From Streptomyces antimycoticus (GTDB lineage: Bacteria > Actinomycetota > Actinomycetes > Streptomycetales > Streptomycetaceae), in contig NZ_BJHV01000001.1 of assembly GCF_005405925.1 (NCBI RefSeq), positions 7,254,001 through 7,318,000 of the forward strand: a stretch of 64,000 nt of DNA. The letters are read 5' to 3'. This document shows positions 15,844 through 24,352 of this stretch, one piece after another. Below the pieces are notes generated by a model. That model was not told the DNA's origin. It saw nothing but the letters and a program-made list of their open reading frames with translations, and made no database searches. A program made the translations under genes and the position numbers. How positions within the stretch are numbered: position 1 is the stretch's first letter; the number at the start of each line of letters is the position of its first letter.

Positions 15844-17091
15844 ATGGAAGCACGGCACGAGTCCGAGAGCCTGTCCCCACCACAGATCGCCGCGATACGG
15901 CGCTCCATGACCAGCGGCCGTATGGCCCTCACCCGCCGCTCCCTGCTGCGCGCGGGAGGCGCCGGGGCGATCGCCGTCGGCGGGCTCGGAGCGCTCGGCG
16001 GCTGCGGTATCCCGCCCGCGGGGCGCACCGAGGTGGACAACGCCTCAGATGACCACTCGGCCGAGGAGAAGCGGCTCGCCTTCTCCAACTGGACCGAGTA
16101 CATGGACGTCGGCAAGGGCGGCCGCCATCCGACCCTGGACGCGTTCCAGCGCCGTACCGGCATCAAGGTCAAGTACACCGAGGACATCAACGACAACGTC
16201 GAGTTCTTCGGCAAGATCAAGCCGCAGCTCGCGGCGGGCCAGGACACCGGCCGCGACCTCATCTGCGTCACGGACTGGCTGGCCGCCCGGATGATCCGGC
16301 TCGGCTGGATACAGCCGCTGGACCCCGCCCAACTGCCCCATGCCTACACCAACCTGGGGAAACCCTTTCGCACCCCGGACTGGGACCCGGGCCGCGCCCA
16401 CTCCTACCCGTGGACCGGTATCCCCGCCGTCATCGCGTACAACAAGAAGGCCACCGGCGGCCGTAAGGTCACTTCGGTCTCCCAGCTGCTGGAGGACCCG
16501 GGGCTCAAGGGCCGGGTCGGGCTGCTGACCGAGATGCGCGACACCGTCGGGCTGACCCTCCTGGACATGGGCAAGAACCCCGAGACGGTCACCGCCGACG
16601 ACTACGACGCCGCGATCGCCCGCCTCCAGAAGGCGTCCGACCGGGGCCAGGTCCGCCGCTTCACCGGCAACGACTACACCGGCGACCTCACCAAGGGCGA
16701 CATCGCCGCCTGTATGGCCTGGGCCGGGGACCTGATCCAGCTCCAGTCGGACAACCCCGAGATCGAGTTCGCCATCCCCGACGCCGGCTATATGACGGCC
16801 ACGGACAACCTTCTGGTGCCCAACAAGGCGCGCCATAAGAGGAACGCCGAACGGCTCATCGACTACTTCTACGAGCCTAAGGTCGCCGCGAAGATCGCCG
16901 CGTACATCAACTACGTCTGCCCGGTCGACGGGGTGCGCGAGGAGCTCGCGAAGATCGACAAGACGCTGGCGGACAATCCGCTGATCCTCCCGGACGAGGA
17001 GATGGCCGCCAAGTCCCACTCCTTCCGCTCGCTCTCCAGCAACGAAGAGGCGGCATTCGAGGACAAGTTCGCCAAGCTCACCGGCGCCTGA
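15844..17091 (+). CDS. potD: Polyamine ABC transporter substrate-binding lipoprotein (PotD/PotF-like)
   Basis: 415 residues. The N-terminus has a twin-arginine segment (TRRSLLRAGGAGAIAVGGL) ending in a lipobox-like GALGGC, so it is probably a Tat-exported lipoprotein. The mature part is a type II periplasmic-binding fold of the spermidine/putrescine family: FSNWTEYMD near the start (the usual NW-Y element), FQRRTGIKVKY, DLICVTDWLAARM, and YPWTGIPAVIAYNKK. It begins the importer operon with potA 21 bp downstream. ATG 15844 follows AAAGG; the frame is open upstream to GTG 15778 without homology. It should deliver putrescine or spermidine to PotBC, and the ligand is inferred from family and neighbours. 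Confidence 0.9.
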   Translation: MEARHESESLSPPQIAAIRRSMTSGRMALTRRSLLRAGGAGAIAVGGLGALGGCGIPPAGRTEVDNASDDHSAEEKRLAFSNWTEYMDVGKGGRHPTLDAFQRRTGIKVKYTEDINDNVEFFGKIKPQLAAGQDTGRDLICVTDWLAARMIRLGWIQPLDPAQLPHAYTNLGKPFRTPDWDPGRAHSYPWTGIPAVIAYNKKATGGRKVTSVSQLLEDPGLKGRVGLLTEMRDTVGLTLLDMGKNPETVTADDYDAAIARLQKASDRGQVRRFTGNDYTGDLTKGDIAACMAWAGDLIQLQSDNPEIEFAIPDAGYMTATDNLLVPNKARHKRNAERLIDYFYEPKVAAKIAAYINYVCPVDGVREELAKIDKTLADNPLILPDEEMAAKSHSFRSLSSNEEAAFEDKFAKLTGA

Positions 17092-17112
17092 CAAGCGAGG
17101 AAGCGCACCGCC

Positions 17113-18264
17113 ATGACCCAACCCACCTCCGGCGGCGACGTCCGGCTCGACCGGATCAGCAAGACCTACGGGTCCTTCACCGCCGTCCACCCGCTCGATC
17201 TGCACATACCCGCCGGCTCCTTCTTCGCCCTGCTCGGCGCCTCCGGCTGCGGCAAGACCACCACGTTGCGCATGATCGCGGGACTGGAGGAGCCCACCAG
17301 CGGCATCGTCCGGCTCGCCGATGAGGACATCACCGCCCTCCCGCCCCATAAGCGGCCCGTCAACACGGTCTTCCAGAGCTATGCCCTCTTCCCGCACCTC
17401 GACGTCTTCGAGAACGTCGCGTTCGGACTGCGCCGGCGCGGCGTCAAGTCGGTGAAGAAGCAGGTCGAGGAGATGCTGGAGCTGGTCCAGCTCGGCGACT
17501 TCGCCCGCCGCAAACCGCAGCAGCTCTCCGGCGGCCAGCAGCAGCGCGTCGCCGTCGCCCGCGCCCTGATCAACCACCCCCGGGTGCTGCTGCTCGACGA
17601 ACCGCTGGGCGCGCTCGACCTCAAGCTGCGCCGTCAGATGCAGCTGGAGCTCAAGCGCATCCAGACCGAGGTCGGCATCACCTTCATCCATGTCACCCAC
17701 GACCAGGAGGAGGCCATGACCATGGCCGACACGGTCGCGGTGATGAACGGCGGCCGGGTCGAACAGCGCGGCGCCCCCGCCGATCTCTACGAGAACCCCG
17801 GCACCACCTTCGTCGCCAACTTCCTCGGCACCTCCAACCTCATCGAGGCCGAGATCACCGACAAGAGCGGTGGCGACCTCGTCCTCGCCGCCGCCGGCGG
17901 CAAGCTCTCACTGCCCGCCGACCGATGTAGCGCTCCCGTCCGCACCGGAGGGAAACTGCTGGTAGGGGTGCGTCCCGAGAAGATCACCCTGGCCCACGCC
18001 GAGGACGCCGGGACCATCCCGGAGGGCCGCAACCGGATCGCCGGGCGGATCGCCGACTCCAGCTTCATCGGCGTCTCCACCCAGTACCTCATCACCACCC
18101 CGGGCTGCCCCGAGATCACCGTCTACGAGCAGAACATCGAGCGTGACACCCGGCTCGTCCCCGGCGCCGAGGTCGTCCTGCACTGGAACCCCGCCCACAC
18201 CTTCGGCCTCGACGCGACCCAGGACATCGACGCCGGTACGGAGCTGGACGAGGAGGCCCCATGA
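17113..18264 (+). CDS. potA: Polyamine ABC transporter ATP-binding protein
   Basis: 383 residues. Walker A is GASGCGKTT (42-50), the Q-loop is NTVFQSYALFPH, the signature is LSGGQQQR (138-145), Walker B is VLLLDEPLGALD, and the H-loop is HVTHDQEEAMTM. After about residue 240 a TOBE-type regulatory domain follows (VGVRPEKITLAHA). These features place it in the CUT1/PotA-like class of importer ATPases. Its stop overlaps the potB ATG (ATGA at 18261-18264), which indicates translational coupling. It would power di- and polyamine import at the inner face of the membrane. Confidence 0.93.
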   Translation: MTQPTSGGDVRLDRISKTYGSFTAVHPLDLHIPAGSFFALLGASGCGKTTTLRMIAGLEEPTSGIVRLADEDITALPPHKRPVNTVFQSYALFPHLDVFENVAFGLRRRGVKSVKKQVEEMLELVQLGDFARRKPQQLSGGQQQRVAVARALINHPRVLLLDEPLGALDLKLRRQMQLELKRIQTEVGITFIHVTHDQEEAMTMADTVAVMNGGRVEQRGAPADLYENPGTTFVANFLGTSNLIEAEITDKSGGDLVLAAAGGKLSLPADRCSAPVRTGGKLLVGVRPEKITLAHAEDAGTIPEGRNRIAGRIADSSFIGVSTQYLITTPGCPEITVYEQNIERDTRLVPGAEVVLHWNPAHTFGLDATQDIDAGTELDEEAP

Positions 18265-19331
18265 GCGTGTCCCGGCGCGCTGCGCGGGCTGGACTGAGGA
18301 GCCGCGCAGCGACGAAGGAGCGAGCAGTGACGAGGGAAGCCCGCGCGTTGGAGCGCGCCGGGACTGAGCGGGGAGAGGGGACGGCGACAGCCACTCCCGA
18401 GGCTCCGCAGGACGCCGCCGGGCCCGAGCCTGAGCCCGTACAGAAGCCGCCCCTCTTCAGGCCCGCGGTCCGCAAGCGGCTGGTGCCCTACTGGCTGCTG
18501 CTCCCCGGCATCCTGTGGCTGCTGATCTTCTTCGCCGCACCGCTGATCTACCAGGCGTCGACCTCCGTCCAGACCGGCTCCCTCGAAGAGGGCTTCAAGG
18601 TCACCTGGCACTTCCAGACCTACTGGGACGCGCTGAGCGCGTACTACCCGCAGTTCCTGCGCTCGGTGCTGTACGCCGCCACCGCCACCGTGATGTGCCT
18701 GGTGCTCGGCTATCCGCTCGCGTATCTCATCGCCTTCCGGGCGGGCCGCTGGCGCAATCTGGTGATGATCCTGGTCATCGCGCCGTTCTTCACCAGCTTC
18801 CTGATCCGCACCCTGGCCTGGAAGACGATCCTGTCCGACAGCGGCCCGGTGGTGGGCGCGCTCAACTCGCTGCACCTCCTGGACGTCACCAGCTATCTGG
18901 GGATCACCGAGGGACAGCGGGTGCTGGCCACCCCGCTCGCGGTGGTCTGCGGGCTGACGTACAACTTCCTGCCCTTCATGATCCTCCCGCTCTACACCTC
19001 GCTGGAGCGCATCGACCCGAAGCTCCACGAGGCCGCGGGCGACCTCTACGCCCGGCCCGTCACCACCTTCCGGAAGGTGACCTTCCCGCTGTCCATGCCG
19101 GGGGTCGTCGCGGGGACGCTGCTCACCTTCATCCCCGCCACGGGCGACTACATCAACGCCGAACTGCTCGGCTCCGCCGACCAGAAGATGGTCGGCAACG
19201 TCATCCAGTCGCAGTTCCTGCGGGTGCTGGACTATCCGACGGCGGCGGCGCTGTCCTTCATCCTCATGGCGGCCATCCTGACGATGGTCACCGTCTACAT
19301 CCGCAAGTCCGGGACGGAGGACCTGGTGTGA
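18261..19331 (+). CDS. potB: Polyamine ABC transporter permease PotB
   Basis: 356 residues from ATG 18261. The conserved permease begins near residue 70 (VPYWLLLPGILWLLIFFAAP) and has about six membrane helices. The EAA loop KLHEAAGDLYARPVTTFRKV contacts PotA. The first 65 residues are Arg/Ala/Glu-rich and not permease-like. A second start, GTG 18327, has a textbook AAGGAG six bases upstream (18315-18320) and would remove 22 of them. The ATG 18261 start has GAGGAGG and overlaps potA. Either may be used. The N-terminal DNA contains a 10-bp hairpin (18278-18311). It overlaps potC by GTGA at 19328-19331. Confidence 0.9.
   Translation: MSVSRRAARAGLRSRAATKERAVTREARALERAGTERGEGTATATPEAPQDAAGPEPEPVQKPPLFRPAVRKRLVPYWLLLPGILWLLIFFAAPLIYQASTSVQTGSLEEGFKVTWHFQTYWDALSAYYPQFLRSVLYAATATVMCLVLGYPLAYLIAFRAGRWRNLVMILVIAPFFTSFLIRTLAWKTILSDSGPVVGALNSLHLLDVTSYLGITEGQRVLATPLAVVCGLTYNFLPFMILPLYTSLERIDPKLHEAAGDLYARPVTTFRKVTFPLSMPGVVAGTLLTFIPATGDYINAELLGSADQKMVGNVIQSQFLRVLDYPTAAALSFILMAAILTMVTVYIRKSGTEDLV
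18278..18311 (+). promoter_or_regulatory. Hairpin at the potA-potB junction
   Basis: CGCTGCGCGG (18278-18287) pairs perfectly with CCGCGCAGCG (18302-18311) around a 14-nt loop, inside the non-conserved 5' part of potB and just before the AAGGAG-GTG alternative start. It could modulate the ratio of ATPase to permease. This is inferred. Confidence 0.45.
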
Positions 19332-20125
19332 CGGCCCTGACGCGCTGGATACGGCGGAACCTGGTGGTCATCGCGGGGTTCGGCACCCTCGCGTATCTGA
19401 TCCTGCCCAACGTCGTCGTCCTGGTCTTCTCCTTCAACAAGCCCAACGGGCGCTTCAACTACGAATGGCAGCGGTTCTCCACCGATGCCTGGACCGATCC
19501 GTGCGGGGTCGCCGACCTGTGCGGCTCGCTCTCGCTCAGCCTGAAGATCGCGGTATGGGCGACGATCGGCGCGACCCTCCTCGGCACGATGATCGCCTTC
19601 GCGCTGGCCCGTTACCGCTTCCGGGCCCGCTCCTCGGTCAACAGCCTGATCTTCCTGCCGATGGCCATGCCCGAGGTCGTCATGGCCGCCTCGCTGGCCA
19701 CCCTCTTCCTCAACATGGGCGTGGACTTCGGCTTCTGGACGATCCTCATCGCCCACATCATGTTCTGCCTGAGCTTCGTGGTGACGGCCGTCAAGGCGCG
19801 GGTGATGTCCATGGACCCCCGGCTGGAACAGGCCGCCCAGGACCTCTACGCCTCCCCGGCGCAGACCTTCCTGCGCGTCACCCTGCCGATCGCCGCGCCC
19901 GGTATCGCCGCGGGCGCGCTGCTGTCCTTCGCGCTCTCCTTCGACGACTTCATCATCACCAACTTCAACGCCGGCTCGACCGTGACCTTCCCCATGTTCG
20001 TCTGGGGATCCGCACAGCGCGGCACGCCCGTGCAGATCAATGTGATCGGAACGGCGATGTTCGCCGTAGCGGTGCTGTGCGTTCTCGCCGGCCAACTGGC
20101 CGGCGCCCGCCGCAAGAGGAGCTGA
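19328..20125 (+). CDS. potC: Polyamine ABC transporter permease PotC
   Basis: 265 residues, starting at GTG 19328 that overlaps the potB stop. There are about six membrane helices: VVIAGFGTLAYLILPNVVVL first, then helices around IAVWATIGATLLGTMIAFAL and LIFLPMAMPEVVMAASLA. The EAA-type loop is RLEQAAQDLYASPAQTFLRV. An SFDDFIITNF segment is typical of PotC/YdcV permeases. It pairs with PotB to form the membrane channel. The stop is 5 bp before the oxidoreductase ATG, so import and oxidation are encoded in one transcript. Confidence 0.93.
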   Translation: MTALTRWIRRNLVVIAGFGTLAYLILPNVVVLVFSFNKPNGRFNYEWQRFSTDAWTDPCGVADLCGSLSLSLKIAVWATIGATLLGTMIAFALARYRFRARSSVNSLIFLPMAMPEVVMAASLATLFLNMGVDFGFWTILIAHIMFCLSFVVTAVKARVMSMDPRLEQAAQDLYASPAQTFLRVTLPIAAPGIAAGALLSFALSFDDFIITNFNAGSTVTFPMFVWGSAQRGTPVQINVIGTAMFAVAVLCVLAGQLAGARRKRS

Positions 20126-20130
20126 AAACC

Positions 20131-21579
20131 ATGGCCACGGACGCCATGACCCGCTCGCCCGGGGGCGACAGCGCCCCCGGCCCGTCCGCCCTCAAAGCCC
20201 TGGCCGACGCCGCGTACCGGCCGTACTGGCTGGACGACCCCGGCAGGCCCCGCCCCCGCCCCGCCCTCGTCGGCGAGGAGCGCTGCGATCTGCTCGTCGT
20301 CGGCGGCGGCTACAGCGGACTGTGGACCGCCCTGATCGCCAAGGAGCGCGACCCCGACCGCGAGGTGGTCCTGGTCGAGGGCCAGGAAATCGGCTGGGCC
20401 GCCTCCGGGCGCAACGGCGGCTTCTGCGCCGCCTCCCTCACCCACGGCCTCGGCAACGGCGCGGCCCGCTGGCCCGATGAGCTGGCCGAACTCGAACGGC
20501 TCGGCCACCGCAACCTCGACGCCATCGAATCCGCCGTCGAGCGCTACGGCATCGACTGCGACTTCGAACGCACCGGCGAGATCGATGTGGCCACCGCGCC
20601 CCACCAGGTGGCGGAGTTGCGCGAAACCGTCGAACAGGCCGGCGCCCTCGGCCTCGAACCACCCGAGTTCCTCGACCGCGACGCGGTGCGCGCCGAGGTC
20701 GACTCGCCCACCTTCCTGGCCGGGCTGTGGGACCGCCGGGGCGTGGCCATGGTGCACCCCGCCAGGCTCGCCTGGGGCCTGGCCCGGGCCTGCGCCGAGC
20801 TGGGCGTACGGATCTACGAGCACACCCCGGCCGAACGGCTGGCGAGCACCGGGTCGGCGATGGCCGTCCGCACCCCCTATGGCCGGGTCCGGGCCCGCAA
20901 GGTGGCGCTCGCCACCAACGCCTTCCCCGCCCTGGTGCGCCGCGTCCGCCCGTACATCGCCCCGGTCTACGACCATGCGCTGATGACCGAACCGCTCACC
21001 GAGGAGCAGCTCGACGCGATCGGCTGGCAGCGCAGGCAGGGACTCAGCGACACCGCCAACCACTTCCACTACTTCCGGCTCACCGCCGACCGGCGCATCA
21101 TGTGGGGCGGCTACGACATCGTCTACCGCTACGGCGGACGGGTGCGCGCCGAATACGATCACCACCCGGCCACCTATCGCACCCTCGCCCAGCACTTCTT
21201 CCAGTGCTTCCCGCAACTGGAGGGCGTGCGCTTCAGCCACGCGTGGGGCGGCGCGATCGACACCTGCTCGCGCTTCTCCGCGTTCTTCGGCAGCGCGCAC
21301 GGGGGGCGGGTGGCGTACGCGCTCGGCTATACGGGCCTGGGCGTGGGGGCGACCCGCTTCGGCGCCGAGGTGATGCTCGATCTGCTCGCCGGTGAGCGCA
21401 CCGAGCGCACCCGCCTGGAGATGGTCCGCAGCAAGCCCCTGCCCTTCCCGCCGGAGCCGGTGCGCTGGGCGGGCATCGGCATCACCCAGTGGTCCATGAC
21501 CCGGGCCGACGAGAACGGCGGGCGCCGCAACCTGTGGCTGAAGGCCATGGACAAGGTGGGGCTGGGGTTCGACAGCTGA
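20131..21579 (+). CDS. FAD-dependent amine oxidoreductase, gamma-glutamylputrescine oxidase (PuuB)-like
   Basis: 482 residues of the DAO/GlpO fold. The Rossmann ADP-binding motif is DLLVVGGGYSGLWTALIAKE (about residues 52-71), followed by VLVEGQEIGWAASGRNGGF, a hallmark of PuuB-like enzymes. The C-terminal FAD-contact region is YALGYTGLGVGATRFG. PuuB oxidises gamma-glutamyl-putrescine to the aldehyde with release of H2O2 and ammonia. An AGGAG (20116-20120) precedes the ATG, 5 bp after potC. The position after the importer and near aldehyde dehydrogenases supports an amine-oxidising role. The first 45 residues are a variable extension. From memory it corresponds to SCO5671. Confidence 0.88.
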   Translation: MATDAMTRSPGGDSAPGPSALKALADAAYRPYWLDDPGRPRPRPALVGEERCDLLVVGGGYSGLWTALIAKERDPDREVVLVEGQEIGWAASGRNGGFCAASLTHGLGNGAARWPDELAELERLGHRNLDAIESAVERYGIDCDFERTGEIDVATAPHQVAELRETVEQAGALGLEPPEFLDRDAVRAEVDSPTFLAGLWDRRGVAMVHPARLAWGLARACAELGVRIYEHTPAERLASTGSAMAVRTPYGRVRARKVALATNAFPALVRRVRPYIAPVYDHALMTEPLTEEQLDAIGWQRRQGLSDTANHFHYFRLTADRRIMWGGYDIVYRYGGRVRAEYDHHPATYRTLAQHFFQCFPQLEGVRFSHAWGGAIDTCSRFSAFFGSAHGGRVAYALGYTGLGVGATRFGAEVMLDLLAGERTERTRLEMVRSKPLPFPPEPVRWAGIGITQWSMTRADENGGRRNLWLKAMDKVGLGFDS

Positions 21580-21656
21580 GCTGAGCCGGGCTGCGATTGC
21601 CCATGGGCCGTTCCGCGTGGCCTGGGGCGACCGCGGTTTTCGCGGGCCGCTTTCCG

Positions 21657-22559
21657 CTAGCCGCCGGGGCTCGACCCACCGTCTGGACCCGTACGGCTCA
21701 GCCGGAGCATCGCCCACAGCAGCAGACCGGACAGACACCAGCTCGCGACGGTGTCCAGCGGCCAGTGGTAGCCGCGCCGGACCAGCCCGGCGGCCACGGC
21801 GAGGTTCAGTACGGCCACGGCCGCCAGGAGGGGCCGCCGTAGCCGCGGGCGCAGCAGAGGGTGGAGGAGGAGTGCCGCCGCGCCATAGGCGAGGGCGGCC
21901 GTCGCGGCATGGCCGGAGGGGAAGAATCCGGTCTCGCCCGCCAGCGGGCCGGGCGGGCCGGGGCGGTCGATCAGCGCCTTCAATGGAACCACCAGCGCCG
22001 GAACCGCCGCCATCGCCACCGCGGCGGCCAGCGGCGGCAGCCACCAGCGCGCCTCTCCCGCGCGCCGGGCGCACCACGCCGCCCAGGCGATGGCGACGGC
22101 GAGGAGGGGAACCGCCACCGCCGTATTGCCGAGGTCGGCGAGGAACTCGGCGACGGGGGAGGGGAACGCCGATCCGGACATCGCGCGGCCGAGCCGTTCG
22201 TCGTAGGTCCGCAGGGGGCCATGGGCGGCGATCTGCCAGGTGCACAGCGCGAGCAGCGCGATCAGAGCGAGGGGTGTGAGGAGCGCGAGGGGCGCGCGGG
22301 GCGTGAAGAACGGCGCCCGGGGCGCGGAAGGGGAGTGAACAGTCGGCAGCCCCGGAACAGGGGGGGTAGTTCCGGGGCCGCCGTGGCGACCGGTGTACCG
22401 CGCGCCCCGGGGGGTTTGGGGCGGGCGGCCGTCCGATCGGTGAGGAGATCCGGAGCCGGAGGCTCCAGTGGTGTGCGCGAGGGCACAGCCGGGTCGGGGC
22501 TGGGGAAGCACCGGCTCGGCATCGCCCGCAGTCCCCTGCGAGCGGGGTGTTTCTCTCAT
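21657..22559 (-). CDS. PAP2-superfamily membrane phosphatase
   Basis: 300 residues from ATG 22559, though the start is uncertain: neither it nor GTG 22610 has a Shine-Dalgarno. The conserved membrane part begins around residue 90 (PLALLTPLALIALLALCTW). Phosphatase motif 1 is KALIDRP, motif 2 is GFFPSGHAAT (catalytic His), and motif 3 is RRGYHWPLD (R, nucleophilic H, D). There are five or six helices, and the active site is expected on the outer face. Such enzymes dephosphorylate undecaprenyl pyrophosphate, phosphatidate or similar lipids. The roughly 90-residue Pro/Gly-rich N-terminus is not conserved and may not be translated. It is convergent with the FAD oxidoreductase gene. Confidence 0.8.
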   Translation of the reverse strand: MRETPRSQGTAGDAEPVLPQPRPGCALAHTTGASGSGSPHRSDGRPPQTPRGARYTGRHGGPGTTPPVPGLPTVHSPSAPRAPFFTPRAPLALLTPLALIALLALCTWQIAAHGPLRTYDERLGRAMSGSAFPSPVAEFLADLGNTAVAVPLLAVAIAWAAWCARRAGEARWWLPPLAAAVAMAAVPALVVPLKALIDRPGPPGPLAGETGFFPSGHAATAALAYGAAALLLHPLLRPRLRRPLLAAVAVLNLAVAAGLVRRGYHWPLDTVASWCLSGLLLWAMLRLSRTGPDGGSSPGG

Positions 22560-22662
22560 CTGCAATGACCGTACGGCAGCGAAGCCTCGCCCGACAGACC
22601 GATCACCCACCTGTCATCGGCCCCGCACATCTTCTTCACGCCACCCCATCGATCACCCACAG

Positions 22663-24012
22663 TCACAGCTCGGCGAACGCGCCTTCGAGGACGTCGAGAC
22701 CCTCGTTCAGAAGGTCCTCGCCGATCACCAGCGGAGGCAGGAAACGCAACACATTGCCGTAGGTTCCGCAGGTCAGCACCAGCAGCCCGGCCGAGTGGCA
22801 CGCCTTGGCGACGGCGGACGTGGCCTCGGGGTTGGGGTCCTTGGTGCCGGACTTCACCAGTTCGATGGCGATCATGGCGCCGCGGCCCCGGAGGTCGCCG
22901 ATGATGTCGTACTTCTCCTGCATCGCGGCGAGCCGGCCCTTCATGACCTCCTCGATGCGCTTGGCCTTGGCGTTGAGGTCCAGCTCGCGCATCGTCTCGA
23001 TCGCGCCGAGCGCCGCCGCGCACGCCACCGGGTTTCCGCCGTAGGTGCCGCCGAGGCCGCCGGAGTGCGCCGCGTCCATGATCTCCGCGCGGCCGGTGAC
23101 GGCGGCGAGCGGCAGACCGCCCGCGATGCCCTTGGCGGTGGTGATCAGGTCCGGGACGATGCCCTCGTCTTCACAGGCGAACCACTGGCCGGTGCGGCAG
23201 AAGCCGGACTGGATCTCGTCCGCGACGAAGACGATGCCGTTGGCCTGGGCGAACTCCGCGATCCTGGGCAGGAAGCCCTTGGCGGGCTCGATGAAGCCGC
23301 CCTCGCCGAGGACCGGCTCGATGATGATCGCGGCCACGTTCTCCGCCCCGATCTGCTTGCTGATCATGTCGATGGCCTGGGCCGCGGCCTCCTCGGCGCA
23401 GTTTTCCGGGCCGGTCAGCCAGCGGTAGGGGTAGGCGAGCGGAACGCGGTAGACCTCGGGCGCGAAGGGGCCGAAGCCGTGCTTGTACGGCATGTTCTTG
23501 GCGGTGAGCGCCATGGTGAGGTTGGTCCGGCCGTGGTAGCCGTGGTCGAAGACGACGACCGCCTGGCGCTTGGTGTACGAACGGGCGATCTTCACCGCGT
23601 TCTCCACCGCCTCGGCGCCCGAGTTGAACAGCGCCGACTTCTTGGCGTGGTCGCCGGGCGTGAGCCGGGCCAGCTCCTCGCAGACCTCCACATAGCCCTC
23701 GTACGGCGTGACCATGAAACACGTGTGCGTGAAGTCCGCCAGCTGCGCGGACGCCCGGCGCACGACGGCCTCCGCGGAGGAGCCGACGGAGGTCACGGCG
23801 ATACCGGAACCGAAGTCGATCAGCGAGTTGCCGTCCACGTCCTCGATCACACCGCCGCCCGCGCGCACGGTGAAGACCGGCAGCACACTCCCCACCCCGC
23901 CGGCGACCGCCGCGTTCTTACGGGCGAGCAGCTCCTGCGACTTCGGGCCGGGAATGGCGGTGACGACGCGACGCTCCTGGGGGAGGGACGGGCCTCCGGA
24001 CAGTTCGGTCAT
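22663..24012 (-). CDS. gabT: 4-aminobutyrate--2-oxoglutarate aminotransferase
   Basis: 449 residues of the class III aminotransferases, GabT type. NSGAEAVENAVKIARSYTKR is the phosphate-binding region, FDHGYHGRTNLTMALT follows, VADEIQSGFCRTG holds the PLP Asp, and ITTAKGIAGGLPLAAVTG holds the Schiff-base lysine. It converts GABA and 2-oxoglutarate to succinate semialdehyde and glutamate. ATG 24012 is preceded by GGAG; the frame is open 38 codons further up without homology. The 5' region contains a 20-bp tandem repeat shared with the divergent ATPase gene. With the PucR-type gene at 26804 and the dehydrogenase at 28766 it makes a GABA-degradation module. From memory it corresponds to SCO5676. 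Confidence 0.93.
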   Translation of the reverse strand: MTELSGGPSLPQERRVVTAIPGPKSQELLARKNAAVAGGVGSVLPVFTVRAGGGVIEDVDGNSLIDFGSGIAVTSVGSSAEAVVRRASAQLADFTHTCFMVTPYEGYVEVCEELARLTPGDHAKKSALFNSGAEAVENAVKIARSYTKRQAVVVFDHGYHGRTNLTMALTAKNMPYKHGFGPFAPEVYRVPLAYPYRWLTGPENCAEEAAAQAIDMISKQIGAENVAAIIIEPVLGEGGFIEPAKGFLPRIAEFAQANGIVFVADEIQSGFCRTGQWFACEDEGIVPDLITTAKGIAGGLPLAAVTGRAEIMDAAHSGGLGGTYGGNPVACAAALGAIETMRELDLNAKAKRIEEVMKGRLAAMQEKYDIIGDLRGRGAMIAIELVKSGTKDPNPEATSAVAKACHSAGLLVLTCGTYGNVLRFLPPLVIGEDLLNEGLDVLEGAFAEL

Positions 24013-24140
24013 GAGGGGCTCCAGGGGAAAGAACAGCGGTTTTAGTCGCAGGCTAGGGGCGCGGCGGCGGATGAGGCATGTTCCGTTCGGGAGCAGTGCG
24101 CGTGTTGCCTTGTCCGCGACGGCCATAGCCCGACGGCGGC

Positions 24141-24280
24141 CTTACGGATCCGGCGACCGCTTCAGGGATTCGGCGACCGCCTCAGGGATCCGGCGACCGC
24201 CTCACGGATCCGGCGACCGCCTCACGGATCCGGCGACCGCCTTACGGATTCGGTGGCCCCTTTACGGATCCGGTGACCGC
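24141..24280. repeat. Seven-copy 20-bp tandem repeat in the gabT/ATPase divergent region
   Basis: Seven consecutive units of 20 bp (consensus CTCACGGATCCGGCGACCGC) run from 24141 to 24280 and decay at 24281-24294. Two adjacent units (24201-24240) are identical and the others differ at one to five bases. The unit is close to two helical turns, so any bound protein would repeat on one face. It occupies most of the otherwise non-coding 24013-24352 gap. TAGATT at 24342-24347 could be the -10 of the ATPase gene, leaving its mRNA leaderless. Confidence 0.85.
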
Positions 24281-24352
24281 TTTAGGGGCCCGCGAGTGAG
24301 ACGGCACCGCCCGGGTCGCTGAACTCCCCGCGCGGGAACACTAGATTGAGCG

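Noticed and set aside
16045..17700. 551-codon minus-strand frame across potD and potA
   Set aside because: It is antisense to two clear genes of an operon; composition is that of a mirror frame.
24141..24280. Possible CRISPR array
   Set aside because: The 20-bp units are contiguous with no spacers, and no cas genes are near. It is a simple tandem repeat.
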